This document shows positions 31,495 through 39,359 of a stretch of 64,000 bases of DNA, in pieces. The stretch spans positions 242,841 through 306,840 of the forward strand of contig NZ_NIWD01000009.1 of NCBI RefSeq assembly GCF_002277025.1. Direction: 5' to 3'. The notes beneath the pieces were generated by a model, which saw nothing but the letters and a program-made list of their open reading frames with translations, was not told the origin of the DNA and did not search any database. A program made the position numbers and the translations under genes. Positions within the stretch are counted from its first letter, which is position 1. Every line of letters begins with the position of its first letter. The DNA comes from Sphingopyxis sp. GW247-27LB. Lineage in GTDB: Bacteria > Pseudomonadota > Alphaproteobacteria > Sphingomonadales > Sphingomonadaceae.

Positions 31495-33435
31495 TTAGCC
31501 ACCCCCTCGCACCCGACTCAAGGCCGGGGCGCGCCATGTCGCATCGTAAAGGCCCCGGCGTTCGGGCCCTGTGATCTCGCGCACAGCGTAGACGCCGCGC
31601 GGCGGCCGATCTGTGATGGCGGTCACATCCTTGCGGCGCTGGCGCTCGGGCATCCACGGCTTGCCGCCGTCGTCATGATATTCGTGGCACATCGCGCAGG
31701 GCGATGCGGTCGCGGTCCCGACCTTCGCCGTCGCCAGTCGCGCGCCGTCGCCGCCGACATGGCAGGTGCGACACTGGCCGAGCCCCGGCACGAGCAACTC
31801 GCTCGCCAGCTTCGATCCTTTCGCCGCGGTGTGGCAATCGGCGCAGTCGGTTTCCTTGTGCGCCGCATGGTCGAACCAGCCCTTTTCGAGGAAACGCGGC
31901 GTCTGGTGCACCGCCATCACGCGCCAGCCGTTACCCGATCGCGGCGCGAAGATTGTGTGGCAGTCATAGCAGGCGCCCCCCTTCGAGAAGACCGCGCGCA
32001 CCGCATCCTCCGCCCGTCCCGGGCGCACCGCGGCCTCGCGGAAATAGATGTTGTAGACCTGCCCCTCGGCATATTGGCCCGGACGCCGCCGCGCCATGCC
32101 GCCGAGCTGGAGCGGTCGCGTCGGCGGGGTCGAGCGATAATAGGCATAAAGGTCGGCGACGACCTGATCGGGTTCGCCGTGGCGGAGCGTGCGGGTGACC
32201 CCGCCGACGGTCTCGAACGCGAGGCTGTGGCACATCGCGCAGTCGCGCTCCATCGCGACCGGCGCGATGCGGACGCCGTCTGCCTCGGGCCGGTGGCAAT
32301 TCTCGCATTCGAGCTTTTGCCCAAAGCCGAACCGGCCGCGGAAGCTCGCGGCCATGCGCGCGACGCCGCCCCCGGCCTGAAGGTGGAGGTCGTGCGGGAA
32401 TTTGAGGCCGTCATGATCGAGAAGGGGCTTGCCGGGGATCGCACGCATCGGCCTGGCACCCGGCGCGGCGCGGACCAGCGGGCGGAAGCCCGGGTGGCTG
32501 GTCCCGAAATCGCCCGCGTCGGCAACGCTCGCCTTGAACCCTGCGGCCGTCAGCCGCGCCGCCATGCCCGCGTGGCAGTCGGCGCAGAAGGCCTGCGGCG
32601 TCGCGGGCATTGGCCCGGCGCCCTCATGCTCGGTATGGCAGCCGACGCAGCGGCCCTGCGGCTTGTTGAACGCATTCGCGAAGCCCGCCAGTACCTTCTC
32701 CCCCATTCCCGGGGGAGCGCGGGCGGCGAGCAGCATCGCGGTCGGCGCGCCGGCGTGGCTCGCGCTCATCGCCTTGTGCTCGCCGGTGTGGCAGCCGACG
32801 CACGCCTTGTCGGTGACCGCGACGAAGGGTTCGACATGGCAGGCTTGGCAGTCGTTCTTCAGGTTCGCATGCGCGCTCGACAGCGGCCCCGACAGCCAGG
32901 CGCTGTCGGCGTGATAACCCTGCGGCCGTTCGTCGACGCCCTTGTAGCTGTGCCACGCCCAGATCGGCCCGATCAGGAAGGCGAGCAGCACGAACAGCGC
33001 GAAGGTCCAGGCGCCGACGCGCTTGCCGGGCATGGTCCCCGCGAGCGAGAAGGCCTTGGCCTCGTCGACGTCCTTCGACGATTGCGACAGCTCGTCGATC
33101 CGCTCGACGAGCAGGATGATAGCCTCGCCCTCGCGCGCGATCGTCAGCCGGTGGCCGCCGAAACGCAGTTCGGCGCCCGCGGCGCTGTCGATGTCGGCGC
33201 TGTCGAGCGTCCGCCCGTTGAGGTCGAAGCCGAGCCCTTCCTGCGCGGCGATGCGGACATGCCGTCCGTCGGCGCTCGCGATGGTGGCGTGATGCGGGTT
33301 CACGGCGAGATCGGCGATGTGGATCGCGTTGCCGCTGTCGCGCCCGAGCGAGATCGTGTCGCCCGGCAGCGCGAGATCGCGGACGATCTGCTTGCCCGTC
33401 TTGGTCGTCGCGATGCGGCGCAGGATGAAGCTCAT
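31495..33435 (-). CDS. FHA-domain transmembrane decaheme cytochrome c
   Basis: The 646-residue protein has three parts. Residues 1-110 form an FHA-like domain (TISLGRDSGNAIHIADLAVN, then PHHATIASADG). A single membrane helix lies at about 141-161. The rest, predicted periplasmic, holds ten CXXCH haem-attachment motifs at residues 196, 212, 263, 284, 377, 399, 489, 531, 555 and 580. Many extra histidines (for example FPHDLHL, WFDHAAHK) can serve as distal ligands. In the FHA part the usual Ser-Arg before the His is Asn-Pro, so phosphothreonine binding is uncertain. With the membrane cytochrome-b-like and flavin/Fe-S genes directly upstream, it probably accepts electrons at the periplasmic side. 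Confidence 0.88.
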   Translation of the reverse strand: MSFILRRIATTKTGKQIVRDLALPGDTISLGRDSGNAIHIADLAVNPHHATIASADGRHVRIAAQEGLGFDLNGRTLDSADIDSAAGAELRFGGHRLTIAREGEAIILLVERIDELSQSSKDVDEAKAFSLAGTMPGKRVGAWTFALFVLLAFLIGPIWAWHSYKGVDERPQGYHADSAWLSGPLSSAHANLKNDCQACHVEPFVAVTDKACVGCHTGEHKAMSASHAGAPTAMLLAARAPPGMGEKVLAGFANAFNKPQGRCVGCHTEHEGAGPMPATPQAFCADCHAGMAARLTAAGFKASVADAGDFGTSHPGFRPLVRAAPGARPMRAIPGKPLLDHDGLKFPHDLHLQAGGGVARMAASFRGRFGFGQKLECENCHRPEADGVRIAPVAMERDCAMCHSLAFETVGGVTRTLRHGEPDQVVADLYAYYRSTPPTRPLQLGGMARRRPGQYAEGQVYNIYFREAAVRPGRAEDAVRAVFSKGGACYDCHTIFAPRSGNGWRVMAVHQTPRFLEKGWFDHAAHKETDCADCHTAAKGSKLASELLVPGLGQCRTCHVGGDGARLATAKVGTATASPCAMCHEYHDDGGKPWMPERQRRKDVTAITDRPPRGVYAVREITGPERRGLYDATWRAPALSRVRGGG

Positions 33436-33445
33436 CGTCCCCCGC

Positions 33446-34327
33446 CTACCAATAGAAGAAGACGCTGATGATGTGCGCCGACAGCGCCGCGATCAGCGCG
33501 AAGGTCAGCGGCACATGCACATAGAGCCAGATTTCGAGCAGCGCGCGCAGCCGGAGATGCTCGCGCAGCCGCGCCAGCGCCGCCTCCTTCTGCGACAGCA
33601 GCGCGATCACCTTCGCGCGCGCCTCGGCATCGCCGCCCAGGGCCTCGGCCAGCGCCGCGCGCGCCGTCGCGGTCGCGCGATTGGGATAGCGACCGGTCAG
33701 CCGCGCCGCGATCCCGCCGGCGAACGGATCCTGTTCGAGCGAGGCGAGAACCGGCGCCGCCTCGTCCGGCGGCAGCGGCTGCGCGGCGGCGTGGAGCTGG
33801 CGGTCGAAGGCGCGGATCGCCTCGAGCATCTGCATCTGCGTCATCTGCTCGCGGTTGTTCGACAGCGCCTGCGGCAGCAGCGCATAGACGGCGACGCCAT
33901 AGAGGCCCGACAGGATCACCAGCATCATCAGCGCCCAGGCGAGCGTGTGGACGTTCCAGCCGAGCTGGAAGCCGGTGTGCCAGGTGCCGATGACGATCAG
34001 GCTGAGACCCAGATAGACATGCGCCGAGGTCCACGCCTTCAGCGACCAGAAGTCGCTCGTCATCCGGCGTTTGCGATAGCCGAGTGCGGTGAGCCAGAGG
34101 ATCAGCAGCGCGCCGATCGTCCCGAGCGTATAGCCGTACCAGCTGCCGCCATTGGGCCGCGGAGTCACGTCAATCAGCGTATAGGAGACGATGACGAGCA
34201 GGCAGAGCCCGCCCGAGATCTTCGCCCAGCGGAAATTGGCGTGGCGCAGGAAGCCTTCGTGCCGCCGTTCGCGCACGCGCTCGGTCTGGGTCGCCTTCGC
34301 GCGCCGACGGCGAAAGAGCGTCGCCAT
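33446..34327 (-). CDS. Membrane cytochrome-b-like subunit
   Basis: From ATG 34327 the product has 293 residues with about five transmembrane helices (roughly 36-54, 63-83, 100-120, 126-150 and 262-290) and a soluble loop of about 100 residues before the last helix. Histidines inside or beside helices (His103, His117, His127, His271, His285; for example SAHVYLGLSLIVIGTWHTGF and YVHVPLTFALIAALSAHI) are plausible b-haem ligands. Its start overlaps the stop of the flavoprotein gene by one base, and it ends 10 bases before the decaheme cytochrome start, so it is positioned to pass electrons across the membrane. No named family is recognised; haem content is inference. Confidence 0.75.
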   Translation of the reverse strand: MATLFRRRRAKATQTERVRERRHEGFLRHANFRWAKISGGLCLLVIVSYTLIDVTPRPNGGSWYGYTLGTIGALLILWLTALGYRKRRMTSDFWSLKAWTSAHVYLGLSLIVIGTWHTGFQLGWNVHTLAWALMMLVILSGLYGVAVYALLPQALSNNREQMTQMQMLEAIRAFDRQLHAAAQPLPPDEAAPVLASLEQDPFAGGIAARLTGRYPNRATATARAALAEALGGDAEARAKVIALLSQKEAALARLREHLRLRALLEIWLYVHVPLTFALIAALSAHIISVFFYW

Positions 34328-36765
34328 CAGCCGGCGTCCTCTTCGAGCCGCGCGATCGACAGGAATTCTTCGGGCGACACGCGGATCGCGGCGCCCGTGG
34401 GACACGCGCGCACGCAGGCGGGACCGCCCGCCAGTCCCTTGCACATGTCGCATTTGACCGCGATCTTCTTCGGCTTCTTGCCCTCGGGCATGTTCGCCTT
34501 GGTCCATTTGGACGACGGCTCGCCGGGCCCCGGCCCGCGCCCCAGGAGCAGCCAGCTGAGCAGCCCCGGCTTCGGCGGCGGCGCCGCCTCCATGCGGATC
34601 ACCCCATAGGGGCAGTTGCGCATGCAGTTGCCGCAGCCGATGCAGCCTTCTTCCATGAACACTTCGCCGTCGGGGCCGCGGTGGATGACGTTGGGCGGAC
34701 AGTCGGCCATGCAGTGCGGATGCTCGCAGTGGCGGCAGCTCGTCGGGACATGCAGGTGAGCGAAGGTCTTGCCCGCCTCGCGGTCGAGCCGCGAGAGTCC
34801 TTCGTGGCTGTCGGCGCACGCCTTTTCGCAATTGTCGCAGCCGACGCACAGATTCTCGTCGATCAGCAAGGCATCGGTCGCCTCGCCGAGCCCCTCCTTC
34901 ATGATGAAGCTCGCGGTGTCCGAATAAAGATCGACGGCGCTCGAATAGCTCGCCTTGCGCGATTCGATGAAGCTGTTCATCTGCGCGCGCTCGGCGACCG
35001 CCTTCTCGGTCGCCTCGCGCACCTGCGGCCGCGCCGCGAGCATCGCCTGGAAGCCCGCGCCGGTCAGCTTGATCACCTCGCTGCCGACCGCCGCCTTCAC
35101 CGTCGCGTTGCGGGGTGCGCCGCTCAGCACCGCCATCTCGCCGAAGTAGCTGCCGGCGGGCAGGTAGCGGAGGAAGATCGGCTTGCCGCCGATGCTCTTC
35201 TCGACCACCATCGACCCCGACCGGATAACATAGACATCGTCCCCCGCATCGCCCTCTTCGAGCACGGTCTTGCCTGCGGGCACGCGGATCACCTCGGCGC
35301 CATCGACGACGGGCGCGAGATCGTCGACGGTCAGCCCGCCCTTGAAGATCTGGAGCAGCTGGCGTTCGAGCGAGATGCGCTCGATCACGCGCTTCGCGCC
35401 CGGTACCGCGCCCATCAGCTTGATCGCGGCGGTGCGCGACATCTCGACGAAGATGCTGTCCTCGCCGGCGCGGATCGTCGCGCCGCGCTTGCGGCCCGAG
35501 ATCAGCCCGACCTCGCCGAAGATCGAACCCTGCTCGATCGGCACGGTCACCCCCGGCGCGACCTCGACCAGCGCGTGGCCGTCGGCGATCGCGAACAGCG
35601 ACGATCCGGGCTCGTCCTTCTCGAACACCACCTCGCCTTGTCGGTAGAAGGCGACCTTCGAATCGAGCATGAATTCGCGCATCTGCAGCGGCGACACGTC
35701 GGCGAAGATGCGCACGCGCGTCCGCAGGAAGTCGAGCCATTCGCTGACCGATTTCGGCCCCGGCAAATCGGCGAAGATCGCCGCCAGATCCTTTTCGTCG
35801 GCGGGAGTCAGCGCGGCGTTGCCGTTCAGGAACTCGACGACGTCATAGCCCTGGTTCATGCAATGCTTGATCAGCGGATAGCCTGCGAGCGCGCCGATGA
35901 CATAGATGCCCGGCACCACCGTCTCGAAGGTCGGCGACAGCTTCGGAAAGGCCTCGCGGTCGGGACCGGTGAATTCGATCCCCATCGATTCGACGAAGGC
36001 GCGTGGCGCGACCGAGCCGAGGCGCGCGACGATGACGTCGCACTGAATCCTCTCGTCGCCGGTCGGCGTCTCGAGCGTCAGCCAGCCCTCCTCGACCAGC
36101 TTGGGCTGCGTTTCGGTGCGGACGCTGATCGCGCCATTCTCGCCCGCCTCCATCAGGTCGGAGACATTCTTCGCCTTGGCGCGCGCGAAATCCTTCGAGC
36201 GATTGAGGATGGTCACCCGGTTCTCGAGCGCCTCCTCGGCGACGCCGAGCGCATTCTCGATCCCCGCGTCGCCCGATCCGACGACGGTGATATGCCGGTC
36301 CTTGAAATCCTCGGGATCGTCGACCTGATAGATGATGTGCGGCAGGTCGTTGCCGGGGCAGCGCATCCGGTTCGGATTGCCCTGCGTCCCGATCGCGAGC
36401 ACGATCGTCTCGGCGACGATCGTATCGCCCTTCGCGGTCTTGATCTGGAATGCGCCCTTCGCGCCCGTCACTTCGACGACCTCGGCGCGATAGAGGATGT
36501 TCACCTTGTTCGCCGCGGCATCCTCCTCCCAGATGCCCAGGATCGCCTCGCGCGAGCCTTCATCGAAGCGGCAGTCGGAACGCAGGTCGAGGCGAGCGGG
36601 CGTCGCCATGACATGCTTGCCCTTCTGATATTTGAAGATGGTGTCAGAGAGGTGATCGGTCTTTTCGAGGAGCACATGGCTCAATCCGAGCTGCGCCGCG
36701 CGCGACGCGGCGCTGAGACCCGCCGGCCCCGACCCGATGATCGCGACCTTGACCGCTTCGCTCAT
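34327..36765 (-). CDS. Flavoprotein with two cNMP-binding domains and four 4Fe-4S clusters
   Basis: This 812-residue cytoplasmic fusion begins with a thioredoxin-reductase/YpdA-like part (1-330) having FAD (GSGPAG, 11-16) and NAD(P) (GSGDAG, 163-168) motifs. Two cyclic-nucleotide-binding domains follow (about 355-455 and 480-580), with cassettes FGEVGLISGRKRGATIRA (416-433) and FGEMAVLSGAPRNATVKA (541-558); the second keeps the phosphate-binding Arg. A ferredoxin-type end has four Cys quartets (640/643/646/650, 677/680/685/689, 708/711/714/718, 772/775/784/788). No redox-active CxxC of thioredoxin reductase is seen. Electrons likely pass from NAD(P)H via FAD and Fe-S to the membrane subunit, gated by cAMP or cGMP; the gating is inference. 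Confidence 0.92.
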   Translation of the reverse strand: MSEAVKVAIIGSGPAGLSAASRAAQLGLSHVLLEKTDHLSDTIFKYQKGKHVMATPARLDLRSDCRFDEGSREAILGIWEEDAAANKVNILYRAEVVEVTGAKGAFQIKTAKGDTIVAETIVLAIGTQGNPNRMRCPGNDLPHIIYQVDDPEDFKDRHITVVGSGDAGIENALGVAEEALENRVTILNRSKDFARAKAKNVSDLMEAGENGAISVRTETQPKLVEEGWLTLETPTGDERIQCDVIVARLGSVAPRAFVESMGIEFTGPDREAFPKLSPTFETVVPGIYVIGALAGYPLIKHCMNQGYDVVEFLNGNAALTPADEKDLAAIFADLPGPKSVSEWLDFLRTRVRIFADVSPLQMREFMLDSKVAFYRQGEVVFEKDEPGSSLFAIADGHALVEVAPGVTVPIEQGSIFGEVGLISGRKRGATIRAGEDSIFVEMSRTAAIKLMGAVPGAKRVIERISLERQLLQIFKGGLTVDDLAPVVDGAEVIRVPAGKTVLEEGDAGDDVYVIRSGSMVVEKSIGGKPIFLRYLPAGSYFGEMAVLSGAPRNATVKAAVGSEVIKLTGAGFQAMLAARPQVREATEKAVAERAQMNSFIESRKASYSSAVDLYSDTASFIMKEGLGEATDALLIDENLCVGCDNCEKACADSHEGLSRLDREAGKTFAHLHVPTSCRHCEHPHCMADCPPNVIHRGPDGEVFMEEGCIGCGNCMRNCPYGVIRMEAAPPPKPGLLSWLLLGRGPGPGEPSSKWTKANMPEGKKPKKIAVKCDMCKGLAGGPACVRACPTGAAIRVSPEEFLSIARLEEDAG

Positions 36766-36975
36766 ACGGCGCCCGCGCCAAATCCGACCGCTCGAAGCAG
36801 TCGATTCCCGCGGATGCAGACAAATGCGCGCATGGGCATCCTACCCCCCATCGCCAGCCCCCGGCGACCAATAACGGATGCGACCCGGACTTATGTCCTG
36901 GATGCGAAGCTATGCCCTTGAAAGCGGGAGGAGGTCAACTGGTGACGAAGAGATTCTGGTGGGGGGCCGCCGGCG

Positions 36976-37749
36976 TCAGGCGAGCTCGAAGATCGCCGCG
37001 ATGCGGTCCGATGCGACCGGCTCGAAACGCGACCAGCCGTCGGGGCCCAGCTTTTCGAGCGGGCGGAACCGCGCCTTGTACGCCATGCGCGCCGATCCCT
37101 CGATCCAATAGCCGAGATAGACATAGGGCAGCCCCGCGCCCGCCGCGCGCTGCACATGGTCGAGGATGATATAGGTGCCGAGCCCCTCGCGCAGCGGATG
37201 CGCGGTGTCGAAGAAGCTGTAGATCATCGACAGCCCGTCGCCCTGCCGGTCGGTCAGGCAGCAGCCGACCAGGCGGCCGGGGCTGCCGTCAGCCGTCGGC
37301 TCGCGATATTCGATCATATAGGAATCGACCGGGGTTTGCTCGACCATGTCGGCGAAATCCTGCTCGTCCATGTCGGCCATACCCCCATTGGGGTGGCGCG
37401 ACTGGAGATAGGAGCGCAGCAACGCATATTGCTCGTCGGTCGCCCAGGGTTTGCACGCGGTGGCGACGAGGTCGCCGTTGCGGCGCAAATTGCGCTTCTG
37501 CGACTGGCTGGGCGCGAAGGCGTTCGCGCACACGCGCACCGACACGCACGCCGAACAATCGGCGCAACTCGGCCGGTAGGCGACCGATTGGCTGCGGCGG
37601 AACCCGATACGGCCCAGCGCGTCGTTGAGCTCGTTCGCGTTATGGCCGCCGAGTTCGGTGAACACCTTGCGCTCGGTCTTGCCCGCCAGATAAGGGCAGG
37701 GCGCCGGGCTGGTGACGAAGAAGCGCGGAAAACGAAACGGCGCGGACAC
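36976..37749 (-). CDS. bpt: Aspartate/glutamate leucyltransferase (Bpt; arginyl-tRNA transferase family)
   Basis: The 257-residue enzyme transfers Leu from Leu-tRNA to N-terminal Asp/Glu, marking proteins for ClpS/ClpAP degradation. The family signatures are clear: [20 protein letters not shown], then the Cys-rich [29 protein letters not shown], and [20 protein letters not shown]. The length suits the bacterial Bpt branch rather than eukaryotic Ate1. The start is GTG 37749. The 255-base region upstream holds a cluster of GAATC sites and a 14-base direct repeat. Confidence 0.94.
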   Translation of the reverse strand: MSAPFRFPRFFVTSPAPCPYLAGKTERKVFTELGGHNANELNDALGRIGFRRSQSVAYRPSCADCSACVSVRVCANAFAPSQSQKRNLRRNGDLVATACKPWATDEQYALLRSYLQSRHPNGGMADMDEQDFADMVEQTPVDSYMIEYREPTADGSPGRLVGCCLTDRQGDGLSMIYSFFDTAHPLREGLGTYIILDHVQRAAGAGLPYVYLGYWIEGSARMAYKARFRPLEKLGPDGWSRFEPVASDRIAAIFELA

Positions 37750-37870
37750 GCGAGACAGGCCTCCGGACTAGTGATGCGAGCCCTCCCACGTGGGGTCCCG
37801 ACACGCGACATGCACCGAATATGCCGCGCGCCGTCAATGGTGCAAACATCATTTACCATTTTTGTCCGTC

Positions 37871-37938
37871 CCGAACTGAATCAGGGGCGAAATTTTCTGA
37901 ATCGCGCGGTAACTTTTGTGCCGAACTGAATCAGAATC
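37871..37938. promoter_or_regulatory. GANTC cluster with 14-bp direct repeat upstream of bpt
   Basis: CCGAACTGAATCAG occurs at 37871-37884 and again at 37921-37934. GAATC, the CcrM methyltransferase target GANTC, occurs at 37878, 37899, 37928 and 37934, four times within 61 bases. This is dense for GC-rich DNA. It lies about 120-190 bases upstream of the bpt GTG. The rest of the 37750-38004 intergenic region shows no gene. Confidence 0.45.
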
Positions 37939-38004
37939 GACGTCGACCGCCAAACGGAACGCAGCTCAGCTATAGCCCTTGAGTCCGTCGCCGGCGCACG
38001 CCGG

Positions 38005-38367
38005 TTAGCGCCAGTGGATCTGCGCTCCGGGTTCGATAAGGGCTTTGAGCTTCTGGAGCTCGGATATCAGGACGTCCAGGCTCTCGCGCTTGAAAACGAA
38101 CGGCAGTTCGGCCCCGCCGTGAAGCGTCATGAACAGCATCGGCTCATCCTGCGCTGTCTTCCCGGTCTGCATCCCGACCGGGCGGAGCAACTGCGCTTCG
38201 CGATCCGGCCCCTCGACCTTTTCGAGTTCGGCGACCAGCGCACCCGCCAGGACCGCGGAACATTCGGCGCCTATCTCAAAGCGGTGAAGCGCCTGGTCCT
38301 CATCCTTCACGGTGAAGTGAACGCCGCCGTCCTTCGCCGACCATTCGACAACCTCGACATATCTCAA
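38005..38367 (-). CDS. Hypothetical protein, 120 residues
   Basis: Not recognised. A small acidic soluble protein (RYVEVVEWSAKDGGVHFTV, HGGAELPFVFKRESLDVLI) with mixed alpha/beta character and no signal or membrane segment. The start is TTG 38367, chosen because AAGAGGAA (complement of 38374-38381) lies 6 bases upstream at ideal spacing. It follows the 265-residue orphan after 50 bases on the same strand, so the two likely form an operon. Function cannot be assigned. Confidence 0.65.
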   Translation of the reverse strand: MRYVEVVEWSAKDGGVHFTVKDEDQALHRFEIGAECSAVLAGALVAELEKVEGPDREAQLLRPVGMQTGKTAQDEPMLFMTLHGGAELPFVFKRESLDVLISELQKLKALIEPGAQIHWR

Positions 38368-38417
38368 TGCAAATTCCTCTTGATTCGACCATCATCGTGC
38401 AAGCGAAGCGGGATCGC

Positions 38418-39215
38418 TCAATCCTTGGGGTAGAGCAGCCTCGCCGGCCGGCGCTCGCGGGCCGTCTTGAACAGCGAATAGGTCTGCCCGACGATTTCCG
38501 TAACACCCGAAATCGACGCCATATAGCTTTCGAGCTCGGGCGTCTTCTTCGCCTCGATCAGCCGCGTCGGCGCCGCCGGATCCGGGCCATCGAACCGGAC
38601 ATAGAAAAGCGGTTCGCCGCGCCGCAGGATCAGGTCCTTCGTCGTGTCGTGCCACTCGAACGCCCACTGCAAGGGGCGCGGCCAGATATCGATCGGAAAG
38701 CGACCGCTGATCTGAATGCCCGGCCGGTCGGGCGTATAATGGAAGAGTGGCGGATATTGATTGACATAGACCGGGTCGTCCGAAACGAAGACGTAAGACG
38801 TCAGCATCTGGAGGACGGGGCGCTGCGGGTGGCGCCATTCGTGCCGCGGCTGGAACACGATCCACCGTTGCAGCGCCTCGGCGCGGATCGGGCTCTTTTC
38901 TGCGAGCACATTCGTGATTTCCATCCCCCCGCCGGTCAGGTTGAGCCGCAGGTGGACGTCGATGGGGCAATTGATCACGAAGTGGCGGCGGTCGAAATCC
39001 AGCACGGACGGGCATTGTCCGACCGATCGGGGGTCCTTGCTCTGCGACTCGATCCGCACGGGCCGCGGAGTGTCCCAGATGACGCTGGCGCCTTCGACAT
39101 TGAGCAGCCAGCCGACGGTATAGGCGCGGGATTCGCTTACCGCAGACCCTTCGGAACTTGGCTCGGGTTCGGTCTCGGTGGCGCCCGCACCTTTCGAAAA
39201 CAAATTCCTCAACAT
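38418..39215 (-). CDS. Hypothetical protein, 265 residues
   Basis: Not recognised. The soluble protein has a Glu/Ser-rich N-terminus (TETEPEPSSEGSAVSES), then a beta-rich domain with several tryptophans and a conserved-looking core: NQYPPLFHYTPDRPGIQISG, then RFPIDIWPRPLQWAFEWHD. The last section (LRRGEPLFYVRFDGPDP) resembles a beta-sandwich edge. No signal, membrane or catalytic motif is obvious. ATG 39215 is the only good start, but it has no strong Shine-Dalgarno. It heads a two-gene unit between bpt and pyruvate kinase. Confidence 0.7.
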   Translation of the reverse strand: MLRNLFSKGAGATETEPEPSSEGSAVSESRAYTVGWLLNVEGASVIWDTPRPVRIESQSKDPRSVGQCPSVLDFDRRHFVINCPIDVHLRLNLTGGGMEITNVLAEKSPIRAEALQRWIVFQPRHEWRHPQRPVLQMLTSYVFVSDDPVYVNQYPPLFHYTPDRPGIQISGRFPIDIWPRPLQWAFEWHDTTKDLILRRGEPLFYVRFDGPDPAAPTRLIEAKKTPELESYMASISGVTEIVGQTYSLFKTARERRPARLLYPKD

Positions 39216-39359
39216 ATGCGAACGGGCACCCTTCTCTCACCGCTGTGGGGACCAACGCATTACCGTATCGACCCCCCGAAGCATAGACAGGAGATTCGGA
39301 CGGGGCGCAGCATCCCCGAACGGAAAAGCCGCGCCGGGTTTCCCCATTCTGCCGTCACA

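Noticed and set aside
33446-35740. A long minus-strand frame suggesting a fused 764-residue protein at the membrane cytochrome gene
   Set aside because: Only the final 293 codons look like protein. The upstream part is the wrong frame of the flavoprotein gene, whose own frame has all FAD, cNMP and Fe-S motifs.
36766-36975. Possible small gene between the flavoprotein start and bpt end
   Set aside because: Short frames here lack ribosome sites and protein-like composition; treated as intergenic.
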